DNA from: Hyphomicrobiales bacterium
GTDB taxonomy: Bacteria; Pseudomonadota; Alphaproteobacteria; Rhizobiales; Rhizobiaceae
NCBI GenBank assembly: GCA_900469345.1
Contig: UBWZ01000012.1
Location: 1 to 64,000 of the forward strand
Length of the DNA: 64,000 nucleotides
Reading direction: 5' to 3'
Below the pieces are notes generated by a model. The model was not told the DNA's origin. It did no database searches and was given only the letters and a program-made list of their open reading frames with translations. Positions 46,397 through 52,571 of the stretch are shown here, one piece after another. The first letter of the stretch is position 1. Each line of letters opens with the position of its first letter. A program made the translations under genes and the position numbers.

Positions 46397-46480
46397 ATGG
46401 TGACATGGACGGTCACCCTTCGCTGGAAAAAGAAAGGGGCCACGGTGCTGCTAACCGTGACCCTGATCTTCACCCTCTAG
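46397..46480 (+). CDS. 27-residue early peptide
   Basis: The peptide starts MVTWTVTLRWKKKGATV and ends in a hydrophobic stretch. A good GGGAGA site lies 7 nt before the ATG, which is the main support. Basic N-terminus, hydrophobic C-terminus. Function unknown. Confidence 0.45.
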   Translation: MVTWTVTLRWKKKGATVLLTVTLIFTL

Positions 46481-46558
46481 CAAGGGGCTCTCGGGGCTTA
46501 CGCCTCGGGAGTTCCAGCAGTCTAGCTTAACCCTCATTCCACCTCAAGAGGCCACGCG

Positions 46559-46762
46559 ATGACCACCGCAATCACCACTGAGAACGGAGCCCGGATGGCG
46601 GGTTACACGAAGGGCTTCATTGCTGAGAGCCTCCACCACTCGGTCCACATTCTGGTCCAGCCGGACACGGACCTGGACGACAGCTTCAAGGCCTACGACG
46701 CCGACAACTGCGAGATGATCCGGATCAACGGCTGGAACTGGTCTTTTGAGAGGTGCGAGTGA
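46559..46762 (+). CDS. early phage protein, unknown (67 aa)
   Basis: An acidic protein with TTENGARMAGYTKGFIAES at the N-terminus and a Trp-containing end (INGWNWSFERCE). It is preceded by an AAGAGG site and ends in a TGATG overlap with the next gene. No family recognised. Confidence 0.65.
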   Translation: MTTAITTENGARMAGYTKGFIAESLHHSVHILVQPDTDLDDSFKAYDADNCEMIRINGWNWSFERCE

Positions 46763-46965
46763 TGTATTTTACCTTGCAACGCATCCGCTTGAACTCGGGC
46801 GGCTATGATCGCAGCGGCACCTATTGGGGCCACGGGCGGCCGCTCTACAGGTTTGAAGCTGTGAATGATCCCGACCTGTCCGGCACCTGCCGAGCCGCAG
46901 ACCGCGAAGCCGCCAAGAGACACGTTTGGGAGAAGGTAGAGCGCCGCGCTCAGTTCTTCCGTTGA
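46762..46965 (+). CDS. early phage protein, unknown (67 aa)
   Basis: The sequence begins MYFTLQRIRLNSGGYDRSGTY and is small and basic with a helical C-terminus (AADREAAKRHVWEKVERRAQ). It starts in a TGATG overlap. In-frame ATG/GTG codons slightly upstream (46753, 46759) are possible. Confidence 0.65.
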   Translation: MYFTLQRIRLNSGGYDRSGTYWGHGRPLYRFEAVNDPDLSGTCRAADREAAKRHVWEKVERRAQFFR

Positions 46966-46974
46966 TCTGATCGC

Positions 46975-46986
46975 TTCGCAAGCGAA
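46975..46986. promoter_or_regulatory. palindrome TTCGCAAGCGAA
   Basis: A perfect 12-bp palindrome related to the recurring TTCGCTAGTGCAA element and to TTCGCTCGCGAA at 49969-49980. It lies in the gap upstream of ardA. Confidence 0.5.
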
Positions 46987-47103
46987 CTGATCTCCCAAGG
47001 TCGCCCTACCACCCCCGCGAATGACCTTCCTTGACCTCCTCGGGACCGCCTGAGGGGGCATGGGAAAGCCATTTCCAGAACAACCAGCCTCATGAGGTTT
47101 CCC

Positions 47104-47652
47104 ATGCGTTTCTACGCCGCGTGTCTCGCCAGCTATAACAACGGTGTCCTTCACGGTGCCTGGATCGATGCCAGCACTGACACCGACGAAATGCAGGAAG
47201 CAATCAACACGATACTTCGTGCCAGCCGCTTCCCGAACGTCGTGGTCTCTCACCCTGAAACCGGCGAGCGGGTGCCGAGCGCTGAGGAATGGGCCGTCCA
47301 CGATTACGAGGGCTTTCCGTCTAGCTTCGGTGAATATCCAGGGCTGGCGAAGATTGCTGAATGGGTGGAACTGGTCGAGGAACACGACAGCATAGACGCT
47401 GACGACCTCGCGGCGATCGTCTCCAACTTCGGCACGATCGATTACGCGGCCACTGAGTTGCGGGACAACTTCGTGGGCATCTTCGACACCCTCCGCGACT
47501 ACACGGACGAGGCCGCAGACGAGATACTGGAGGCCTATAAAGTCTCCGAGAGCATCCATAACTACTTCGACTACGAGGCTTTCGCTCACGACCGCAGCCT
47601 TGAGATGACCACCTTCCGCGTCCCCTCGGGGATCGCCGTCTTCCATCCATAA
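47104..47652 (+). CDS. ardA: antirestriction protein ArdA
   Basis: The 182-residue DNA mimic inhibits type I restriction enzymes. FYAACLASYNNGVLHGAWIDAS at the N-terminus, WAVHDYEGFPSSFGEYPGLAKIAEW in the middle and the many Asp/Glu residues are ArdA signatures. The ATG at 47104 is preferred over 47092 because a GAGG site lies about 7 nt upstream. As an early gene it fills the role of T7 Ocr (gp0.3), an unrelated DNA mimic. Confidence 0.93.
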   Translation: MRFYAACLASYNNGVLHGAWIDASTDTDEMQEAINTILRASRFPNVVVSHPETGERVPSAEEWAVHDYEGFPSSFGEYPGLAKIAEWVELVEEHDSIDADDLAAIVSNFGTIDYAATELRDNFVGIFDTLRDYTDEAADEILEAYKVSESIHNYFDYEAFAHDRSLEMTTFRVPSGIAVFHP

Positions 47653-47662
47653 GGGGGCGGCC

Positions 47663-47752
47663 ATGCGTGACCTCCTCCAAGACGTCGCCGGCTTTGCCGC
47701 GATCGCCACCTTTATTGCGGCCCTGTCGCTCCTCTCGATAGCCGCCGCTTAA
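47663..47752 (+). CDS. 29-residue membrane peptide
   Basis: MRDLLQDVAGFAAIATFIA followed by a second half of the same hydrophobic helix. It starts 10 nt after ardA behind a GGGGGCGG stretch. Supported by spacing and composition only. Confidence 0.45.
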   Translation: MRDLLQDVAGFAAIATFIAALSLLSIAAA

Positions 47753-47774
47753 AGACCTCCAAGGATCACCCCTG

Positions 47775-48023
47775 ATGAACAAGGGATACGACCTCGCGAA
47801 GACGCAGTTCCTCGCGACCACCAACGCATTCACCGGCCGCGTCTACCCGACCAAAGCCTATCGTCGCAAACGTGCATCCATGATGTTCGACCGCGATGGC
47901 CGCCCGATGCGCCTCATGACCTGGGACGAGTGGCTGAAGTTCAAGTCCGATTGGCCTAAGGAGGTCGAGGAGGACGGGCTCACTCTCAAGACGGTCTGGA
48001 CCTTGGAGGAGATCAAGCCGTGA
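47775..48023 (+). CDS. early phage protein, unknown (82 aa)
   Basis: A basic N-terminal half (KAYRRKRASMMFDRDGRPMRL) and an acidic C-terminal half (WDEWLKFKSDWPKEVEEDG). AAGGA precedes the ATG, and the stop overlaps the next start (TGATG). No family recognised. Confidence 0.65.
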   Translation: MNKGYDLAKTQFLATTNAFTGRVYPTKAYRRKRASMMFDRDGRPMRLMTWDEWLKFKSDWPKEVEEDGLTLKTVWTLEEIKP

Positions 48024-48184
48024 TGGTCCAAATCTCCGAAGAGTTCTTCACCCGCAAGGAGGCGCTTCAGTTCCTCCGCGACACCCTCAAGAAATTCAAA
48101 CAGTCCGTCCACGGGACCACTCTGAGCCTCCGCCGAGCGCGGGACTTCCAGGGGTGGGAAGTGTGCGGCCACCGCTTCGCCTAA
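48023..48184 (+). CDS. early phage protein, unknown (53 aa)
   Basis: The sequence begins MVQISEEFFTRKEALQFLRD; small, basic, predicted helical. It begins in the TGATG overlap with the preceding gene. FFTRKEALQFL recalls small DNA-binding helices, but this is too short to call. Confidence 0.55.
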   Translation: MVQISEEFFTRKEALQFLRDTLKKFKQSVHGTTLSLRRARDFQGWEVCGHRFA

Positions 48185-48199
48185 GGAGGGCGATCGAAA

Positions 48200-48658
48200 A
48201 TGAACACGACCAATGCCGCACCGAAGCGGTTCTCTTCTACTGACCGCCCCCGGATTGGCGACAAGGTGATGATCGGTACCCACTGGCGCACCTCGAAGCC
48301 GCTTGGGCCGTACATGGTGGAGGACGTCAAAGACGATGCCGGCGTGTACCTGATCCTCTCCGGGCGAGGGCGCTGGCACCTACACGAGAGCGTCGAGGAG
48401 AGTGGTTGCACCCTCGTGGAAGCCGCCCCGGCCGCCCCCCAGGAACCCGCCAAGCCCATGACGAAAGCCGTCCTGGACCTCCTCAAGGTCAAGGGATCGC
48501 TGACCTCGATCGAGGCCCAAGGCGTCTTGCGGTGCCGAGCGCTGCCAAAGCGCATCTCGGAACTGAAGGACCTCGGCTGGAAGATCATCACCGAACTGAA
48601 GAACGACACGACCGGCCAGCGATACGCTCGCTACCACCTGGAGATCAAAGCGGCCTAA
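48200..48658 (+). CDS. early protein with C-terminal winged helix (152 aa)
   Basis: Residues 17-70 form a small beta-rich domain (RIGDKVMIGTHWRTSKPLGPYMVEDVKDD). A Pro/Ala linker (residues 77-86) leads to a winged helix (MTKAVLDLLKVKGSLTSIEAQGVLRCRALPKRISELKDLGW...RYARYHL). It probably binds DNA; the target is unknown. GGAGGG precedes the start, and terminator-like hairpins follow. Confidence 0.75.
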   Translation: MNTTNAAPKRFSSTDRPRIGDKVMIGTHWRTSKPLGPYMVEDVKDDAGVYLILSGRGRWHLHESVEESGCTLVEAAPAAPQEPAKPMTKAVLDLLKVKGSLTSIEAQGVLRCRALPKRISELKDLGWKIITELKNDTTGQRYARYHLEIKAA

Positions 48659-48676
48659 TCACGGCTCCTCCAGAGC

Positions 48677-48755
48677 AGACGTAAGGTCTGCTTCCCGACT
48701 GCCACCCAACGACGAACGAACCTAGGCCCTGGACCAACCTCCGGGGCTTTTGCTT
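48677..48755 (+). terminator. hairpins after the first early block
   Basis: AGCAGAC-GTAA-GGTCTGCT (about 48676-48693) and GCCCTGGA...TCCGGGGC followed by TTTTGCTTT (48726-48757). The second is the better intrinsic terminator. Confidence 0.6.
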
Positions 48756-48770
48756 TGCACGGAGGAGAAA

Positions 48771-49133
48771 GTGCCGCCAGTTGAAGAGATGACACCTGAG
48801 GAGAAGAGCCGCCGCGCTCGTCTCGCTCAGGCCGTGCTAGACATCCACCGAGCGTTGCTTCGTTATGATGACAGCGTGTCGCTGACAGTGACGGCCCTGG
48901 CGGTTGCCTTCGGGTCGTACACGAACAAGCTCATGGACATTTCGGGCCTAGCCGGCATTACCGGGCTCCCTAGGCAGACAGTTTCCCGCCACCTAAGGAC
49001 ACTTGAGGAGGCGGGGTTCGTACAACTTGAGCGAAAAACACGTTGGGTCCGAGCGATAAAAGCTCAGAAAAATAATCCCGCTCTTTCAACGCTGTATCGA
49101 GAGATCGAGACCATCTTCTCTCGTATGGGTTGA
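48771..49133 (+). CDS. winged-helix transcriptional regulator (120 aa)
   Basis: A GTG start at 48771 directly behind the excellent site GGAGGAGAAA. The MDISGLAGITGLPRQTVSRHLRTLEEAGFVQLERKTRWVRA stretch is a clear winged helix of the MarR/IclR kind. The N-terminal helices could dimerise. Position between early block and integrase makes it a candidate lysogeny repressor or early regulator; the target is unproven. Confidence 0.8.
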   Translation: MPPVEEMTPEEKSRRARLAQAVLDIHRALLRYDDSVSLTVTALAVAFGSYTNKLMDISGLAGITGLPRQTVSRHLRTLEEAGFVQLERKTRWVRAIKAQKNNPALSTLYREIETIFSRMG

Positions 49134-49458
49134 GATGCGCTCAAAATGGGCACAAATCTTCTTGAACAATTCCTGAAATACAACCAGAAACGAGCCGGCG
49201 CGTCAAACACGCAGCGGCCACTAATCGACATATGAGTATATTCCTATCTTGACACGCGGGTGGCGCGAAAGGGGGAGCGCTATGTTCCAATAGTTAGGAT
49301 GATAATCCTATAATAGGAATAATTGTGAGAGCGAACGAGTAGTGGATAGGAGCTATTTCCTAGTTGATGCGCTCAATCGTTAATGGTAGCTGTGTAACTA
49401 CCCGAGAACGGGTAGGGAACAAACGTTAGCTGTAGGGCCTATCGAAAGGGAATTGGGA
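49134..49458 (+). promoter_or_regulatory. regulatory region with palindromic -10 site
   Basis: A TATAAT hexamer (49309-49314) sits in the centre of the near-palindrome ATAATCCTATAATAGGAAT (49302-49320). Related ATTCCTAT / ATAGGA words recur at about 49242-49249 and 49347-49361. TTGACA occurs at 49250 but is too far for a 17-bp spacer. The region reads as a promoter with several operators for the gene at 49459; no protein-coding frame is visible. Confidence 0.5.
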
Positions 49459-49914
49459 ATGAAGGAATTAAACAACGGAGAGGTCATCCTGCAATTGGAA
49501 AGGGTGGCCTCGGCGGTTAGCTCAGCACTATTCGCCATCATCGCAAAGTCGGCCGAAGCGGATACCCGAAAGGCCCTGTGGGTCATTAGCCGTGAGGCCG
49601 CAGCTTTGAGCGTTCTGCTTGATCCCCCGGAACTCAGCGGAAAGTTCGTGGAAGCTACCGATCCCTATTCCTCCCCCGATGTTCCGGAAGGGTACCAGAC
49701 TGTGCTTGGGTATATGCACGAGGTAAACCCCGATATCTTTGAGATTGCGGACGGTCGTACAGCATGGGCCAAGGACGAGGCCTGGATTGAGAAGACGGCA
49801 CAGGCGCGGAACCTTCCGGTCGCTCAGGTGGAAGCTTGTGGCTTCCTGAAGGGGCACGGTGTCGCCATCAGCAAAGCATACCCTCGGAGCCTTATCCGGG
49901 AGCGTTTGTACTAA
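49459..49914 (+). CDS. phage protein, unknown (151 aa)
   Basis: Helical N-terminal half (VILQLERVASAVSSALFAIIAKSAEADTRKALW) and a mixed C-terminal half (GYQTVLGYMHEVNPDIFEI...). No motif recognised. Preceded by a regulatory region with its own promoter candidate, so it may be expressed separately from the early block, for instance in the lysogen. Confidence 0.65.
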   Translation: MKELNNGEVILQLERVASAVSSALFAIIAKSAEADTRKALWVISREAAALSVLLDPPELSGKFVEATDPYSSPDVPEGYQTVLGYMHEVNPDIFEIADGRTAWAKDEAWIEKTAQARNLPVAQVEACGFLKGHGVAISKAYPRSLIRERLY

Positions 49915-49920
49915 ATCGGA

Positions 49921-49980
49921 GATTTGCACTGTCAAGGCATTGCAAATCCGTTGCGCTTGCGGGATTAATTCGCTCGCGAA
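49921..49980. promoter_or_regulatory. inverted repeats upstream of the regulator-integrase operon
   Basis: GATTTGCA (49921-49928) and TGCAAATC (49941-49948) form a perfect 8-bp inverted repeat. TTCGCTCGCGAA (49969-49980) belongs to the recurring TTCGC element family. Both precede the AGGAGG site of the gene at 50008. Confidence 0.5.
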
Positions 49981-50007
49981 GCAGTCCCGTAACGTCTAGG
50001 AGGCACC

Positions 50008-50382
50008 ATGACGGTCACCGAGTTAATGTCAGAAGAGCAACGGCGAGCGATGCGGTACCTCTCCGCGATTGAGTTCGTGCGGAAAGAAAAGGCAGACATG
50101 CCGGTTTACATGCTCGCCATTCTGATCCTGACGAAGAAGACGCCTGGGATTGCCCTTAAGGACATGGAGGCGGCCCTCGGAATGACCGCATCGGCAGTTG
50201 TCCGCAACGTCCAGAACCTCAGCGTTGAGGGCTACATCAAGCCGAACAAAGAGCGCACCGAAGGCCTCGGCTTAGTCGAGACCTACAACGACCCGATCGA
50301 CACTCGCGTGAAGCGCGCGAAGCTGACCAAGCGCGGCGAGATCGTATTCCGCGAGTTTGACCGCATCTTGAAAGGAAGCTGA
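50008..50382 (+). CDS. MarR-like winged-helix protein preceding the integrase (124 aa)
   Basis: ALKDMEAALGMTASAVVRNVQNLSVEGYIKP is a clear winged helix with its recognition helix, and the end VKRAKLTKRGEIVFREFDRIL matches the MarR wing and last helix. It lies 2 nt before the integrase start, so the two are co-translated. It could be the excision factor, an integrase regulator or a repressor. Confidence 0.82.
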   Translation: MTVTELMSEEQRRAMRYLSAIEFVRKEKADMPVYMLAILILTKKTPGIALKDMEAALGMTASAVVRNVQNLSVEGYIKPNKERTEGLGLVETYNDPIDTRVKRAKLTKRGEIVFREFDRILKGS

Positions 50383-50384
50383 CA

Positions 50385-51434
50385 ATGGCAGTTCGCCAAA
50401 GAGGGAAGGGGTGGCAAGTTGACGTCACTCTCCAGGGCCACGGTAGGCTGCGCCCGTTCTTCGACAGCAAAGAGCAAGCCGATGCGTGGGAGCAGGATGC
50501 TCGACACGCCGTAAAGATGGGCCGCCCGTTGCCCCCCACGGACACAAACATTGTGCGTGGCGGTGGTCGGATCGAGACCCTGGCTCAGTTGCTTCCCTCT
50601 GTCGTGATGGATTGGGAGACCGAAGGCTGCTCCTCGTCTGAGAAGCTGAAACGGAACGTCGAGTTCTTCCTCGACTGGTTCGGCGGAAACCGTCACCCTT
50701 CGGAAGTGACCGAGGAGGCGATCGACCTTTACATTGTTCACCTCAGGACCGAGATCGGCAACTCCGGGGCTACCGTGAACCGCAAGGTCTCGGCCCTTCG
50801 CCAGTTGCTCAAGAAGGCCAAGCGCTACAAGCTCCTTACGGTGCTGCCCGACGCCAAGCGCTTCAGTGAGAACAAGGGTTCTCTGAACTGGTTGAACTTC
50901 GGGGAAGAGACCCCGATCCTCGCACGGCTTCAGCACCTGGGGCAGGACGCTCACTATGACCTCATTTGTTTCCTGATCGACACCGGCTGCCGCATCACCG
51001 AGGCGCTGACGGTCGAGTGGAAGACGATCAGGTCGAACTCAGTCACCTTCGAGAACCGGAAGAACGGCCAGTTCGGGTCGGTGCCCCTGACGAAGCGCGC
51101 AATCGCTGCGCTGGAACGTCGGCGGCAATGGACGAACGGCGATGGTCCGTTCACGGACATCAATTATGACGGCGCTCGGCACGTCCTGCGCGGCGTCTAC
51201 GATCATCTCGGCGGCGAGTATTCGAAGATCACTCAGCCGTTCCATATTTACCGCCATTCGTGTGCGAGCCGTCTCGCCGTAAAGGGCATTAACGCGAAGC
51301 GCATCATGGAGTGGATGGACCATTCGTCGCTTATCGTGACGCAGCGCTATATGAAGCTTTCTGTGTCCGATCTGGACGAGGCGAGGGATGCCCTAGAGCC
51401 GGACCTCCCCGTGAAGAAGCTCGCGATCATCTGA
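50385..51434 (+). CDS. int: tyrosine-recombinase integrase
   Basis: This 349-residue integrase catalyses recombination between attP and the tRNA-Leu gene. The catalytic residues are R203 (TGCRITEAL), H287 and R290 (HIYRHSCASRL), H313 (WMDHSSL) and Y322 (TQRYMKLS). The N-terminal arm-binding and SAM-like core-binding domains precede it. It sits 1 kb from attR. Confidence 0.96.
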   Translation: MAVRQRGKGWQVDVTLQGHGRLRPFFDSKEQADAWEQDARHAVKMGRPLPPTDTNIVRGGGRIETLAQLLPSVVMDWETEGCSSSEKLKRNVEFFLDWFGGNRHPSEVTEEAIDLYIVHLRTEIGNSGATVNRKVSALRQLLKKAKRYKLLTVLPDAKRFSENKGSLNWLNFGEETPILARLQHLGQDAHYDLICFLIDTGCRITEALTVEWKTIRSNSVTFENRKNGQFGSVPLTKRAIAALERRRQWTNGDGPFTDINYDGARHVLRGVYDHLGGEYSKITQPFHIYRHSCASRLAVKGINAKRIMEWMDHSSLIVTQRYMKLSVSDLDEARDALEPDLPVKKLAII

Positions 51435-51440
51435 CTGGGA

Positions 51441-52214
51441 TTATTCTTCGACCTCAGCAGGCGGAGCGCCGCCATCGGCGTCGAGTTTGGAAGAGCGTTT
51501 GGCGTTTCGCTGAACCTCTCGCTTGTCGCCCAGGAGAGCGATCAAGGCACTAGTGGTCTCTGTCTTTTTGGCGCGCGCGATGTACCATTCCTTGAACAGC
51601 GTCTCAATCAGTGCGAGGAGTAGTTTTGCCTCCTTTGGGGTGATTTCGATTATCTCAGAGACGTTGTTGTCCATGTGAGCACCGATGTCTCCGACGCCTC
51701 GTACGGCCTGTATCGCATCCCAAAGATCGACGTCGATCTTATCCCGCACGAATGAAAGTTCTGCCCCAAGGTTGCCACGCTTATTGGACGGAATGTCGAA
51801 GTAATCTCGAACGATGCCTTGCAGGCATCTTCTTGCCATTGCCGCAGACGCACGACCGCTCAAGTCAGAAATGAGGACAGCCTCGCGGTAGGTGATCGCG
51901 ATCTCCTCAGGTATATAACTAGGCAGAGCCATTGTCTTAGCGAGCGGAAGGATCTGCCCCTCCAGTTCTACGTGCTCGGAGCGAAGTGTCGATCGGCCGC
52001 CGGCGCTAGAAAAAGGTCCGAAATGGTAATCCACAGTCAGCTCGCCACAATCCTCATTAGAGCAAGCTATCGACTGAATTCGAAGCGCAACGTTTGTGCG
52101 TACGGACTTCGGATTCAGCGCTACCGTGCTCGAATTGATGTTGTCCGAACTCAAGACCGTATGTGTCTGGCAATAAGGACATTGCCACCTGTTGCCGTAG
52201 CTATAGAACGTCAC
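51441..52214 (-). CDS. zinc-ribbon DUF4145 domain protein
   Basis: A 257-residue protein from a GTG start at 52214 with a GGAGGGA site 6 nt upstream. The N-terminal zinc ribbon (CPYCQT...CSNEDCGEL) and the helical DUF4145 domain (RASAAMARRCLQGIVRDYF; LWDAIQAVRGVGDIGAHMDNNVSEIIEITPKEAKLLLALIETLFKEWYIAR) are plain. The frame stays open into the phage tRNA, but that part is not protein. The family often accompanies restriction or mobile-element genes, and its biochemical role is unknown. Convergent with int. Confidence 0.88.
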   Translation of the reverse strand: MTFYSYGNRWQCPYCQTHTVLSSDNINSSTVALNPKSVRTNVALRIQSIACSNEDCGELTVDYHFGPFSSAGGRSTLRSEHVELEGQILPLAKTMALPSYIPEEIAITYREAVLISDLSGRASAAMARRCLQGIVRDYFDIPSNKRGNLGAELSFVRDKIDVDLWDAIQAVRGVGDIGAHMDNNVSEIIEITPKEAKLLLALIETLFKEWYIARAKKTETTSALIALLGDKREVQRNAKRSSKLDADGGAPPAEVEE

Positions 52215-52226
52215 GCTCCCTCCAGT

Positions 52227-52311
52227 TGGTGCGGACGACGGGACTTGAACCCGTAAGCCCGAGGGCGGCAAATTTTAAGTCTGCTGCGTATACCAATTTC
52301 GCCACGTCCGC
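52227..52311 (-). tRNA. phage-encoded tRNA-Leu(UAA)
   Basis: A full class II tRNA: acceptor GCGGACG/CGTCCGC, D arm, anticodon stem GCAGA/TTTGC with loop CTTAAAA (anticodon TAA), long variable arm GCCC-TC-GGGC, T arm ACGGG/CCCGT with TTCAAGT, and an encoded CCA (52227-52229). Its 5' 31 bases are almost the same as the disrupted host gene. It is inside the prophage on the opposite strand and should replace the broken host tRNA. Confidence 0.95.
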
Positions 52312-52468
52312 GCCGGCAAAGGCTTTGCCAGATCGCCCCGCCACGGTCAACCAAAGTTGTGACCGAGGCCGTGACCGAGCGCGTGACTTGCGTCACGAAC
52401 CGATTGCCTGTAGGGCTCCAAGCCCTAGCAAATGCGGGCGACGGAAGCGGTTTTAAGTAACCTGAAAC
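52312..52468. promoter_or_regulatory. attP right arm with short repeats
   Basis: GTGACCGA is directly repeated, and GTGACTTGCGTCAC forms a palindrome (about 52382-52395). This stretch must hold the promoter of the phage tRNA-Leu and possibly integrase arm sites. A TTGACC on the minus strand is a weak -35 candidate. Confidence 0.4.
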
Positions 52469-52479
52469 GACTTAAAATC
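52469..52479 (+). other. attR core (GACTTAAAATC)
   Basis: Identical to the attL core at 9132-9142. Phage sequence lies to the left, the 3' half of host tRNA-Leu to the right. Confidence 0.92.
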
Positions 52480-52523
52480 CCTCGACTTCGGTCATACGGG
52501 TTCGATCCCCGTCGTCCGCACCA
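52469..52523 (+). pseudogene. 3' half of host tRNA-Leu(UAA)
   Basis: The anticodon loop onward: stem TCCCT, variable arm, T arm ACGGG/CCCGT with TTCGATC, acceptor CGTCCGC, discriminator A and CCA. The phage sequence to its left (CCTGAAAC) does not supply an acceptor, D arm or anticodon 5' strand, so this half is non-functional alone. Confidence 0.92.
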
Positions 52524-52571
52524 CGTCATCACGGCAGCCACGATGCCTTAAAGTTTCAATGGAAGACGAAT

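Noticed and set aside
46282..46530. 82-codon frame in the early leader
   Set aside because: Gly/Pro/Arg/Ser low-complexity reading; the overlapping 27-residue frame with a good ribosome site is better supported.
49250..49255. TTGACA as the -35 of the TATAAT at 49309
   Set aside because: The distance is over 50 bp, far outside the normal spacer, and no -10 lies 16-18 bp downstream of it.
9102..52523. CRISPR array, insertion sequence or second mobile element in the prophage
   Set aside because: No regularly spaced repeats, transposase or IS ends seen; the only regular repeats encode collagen-like protein.
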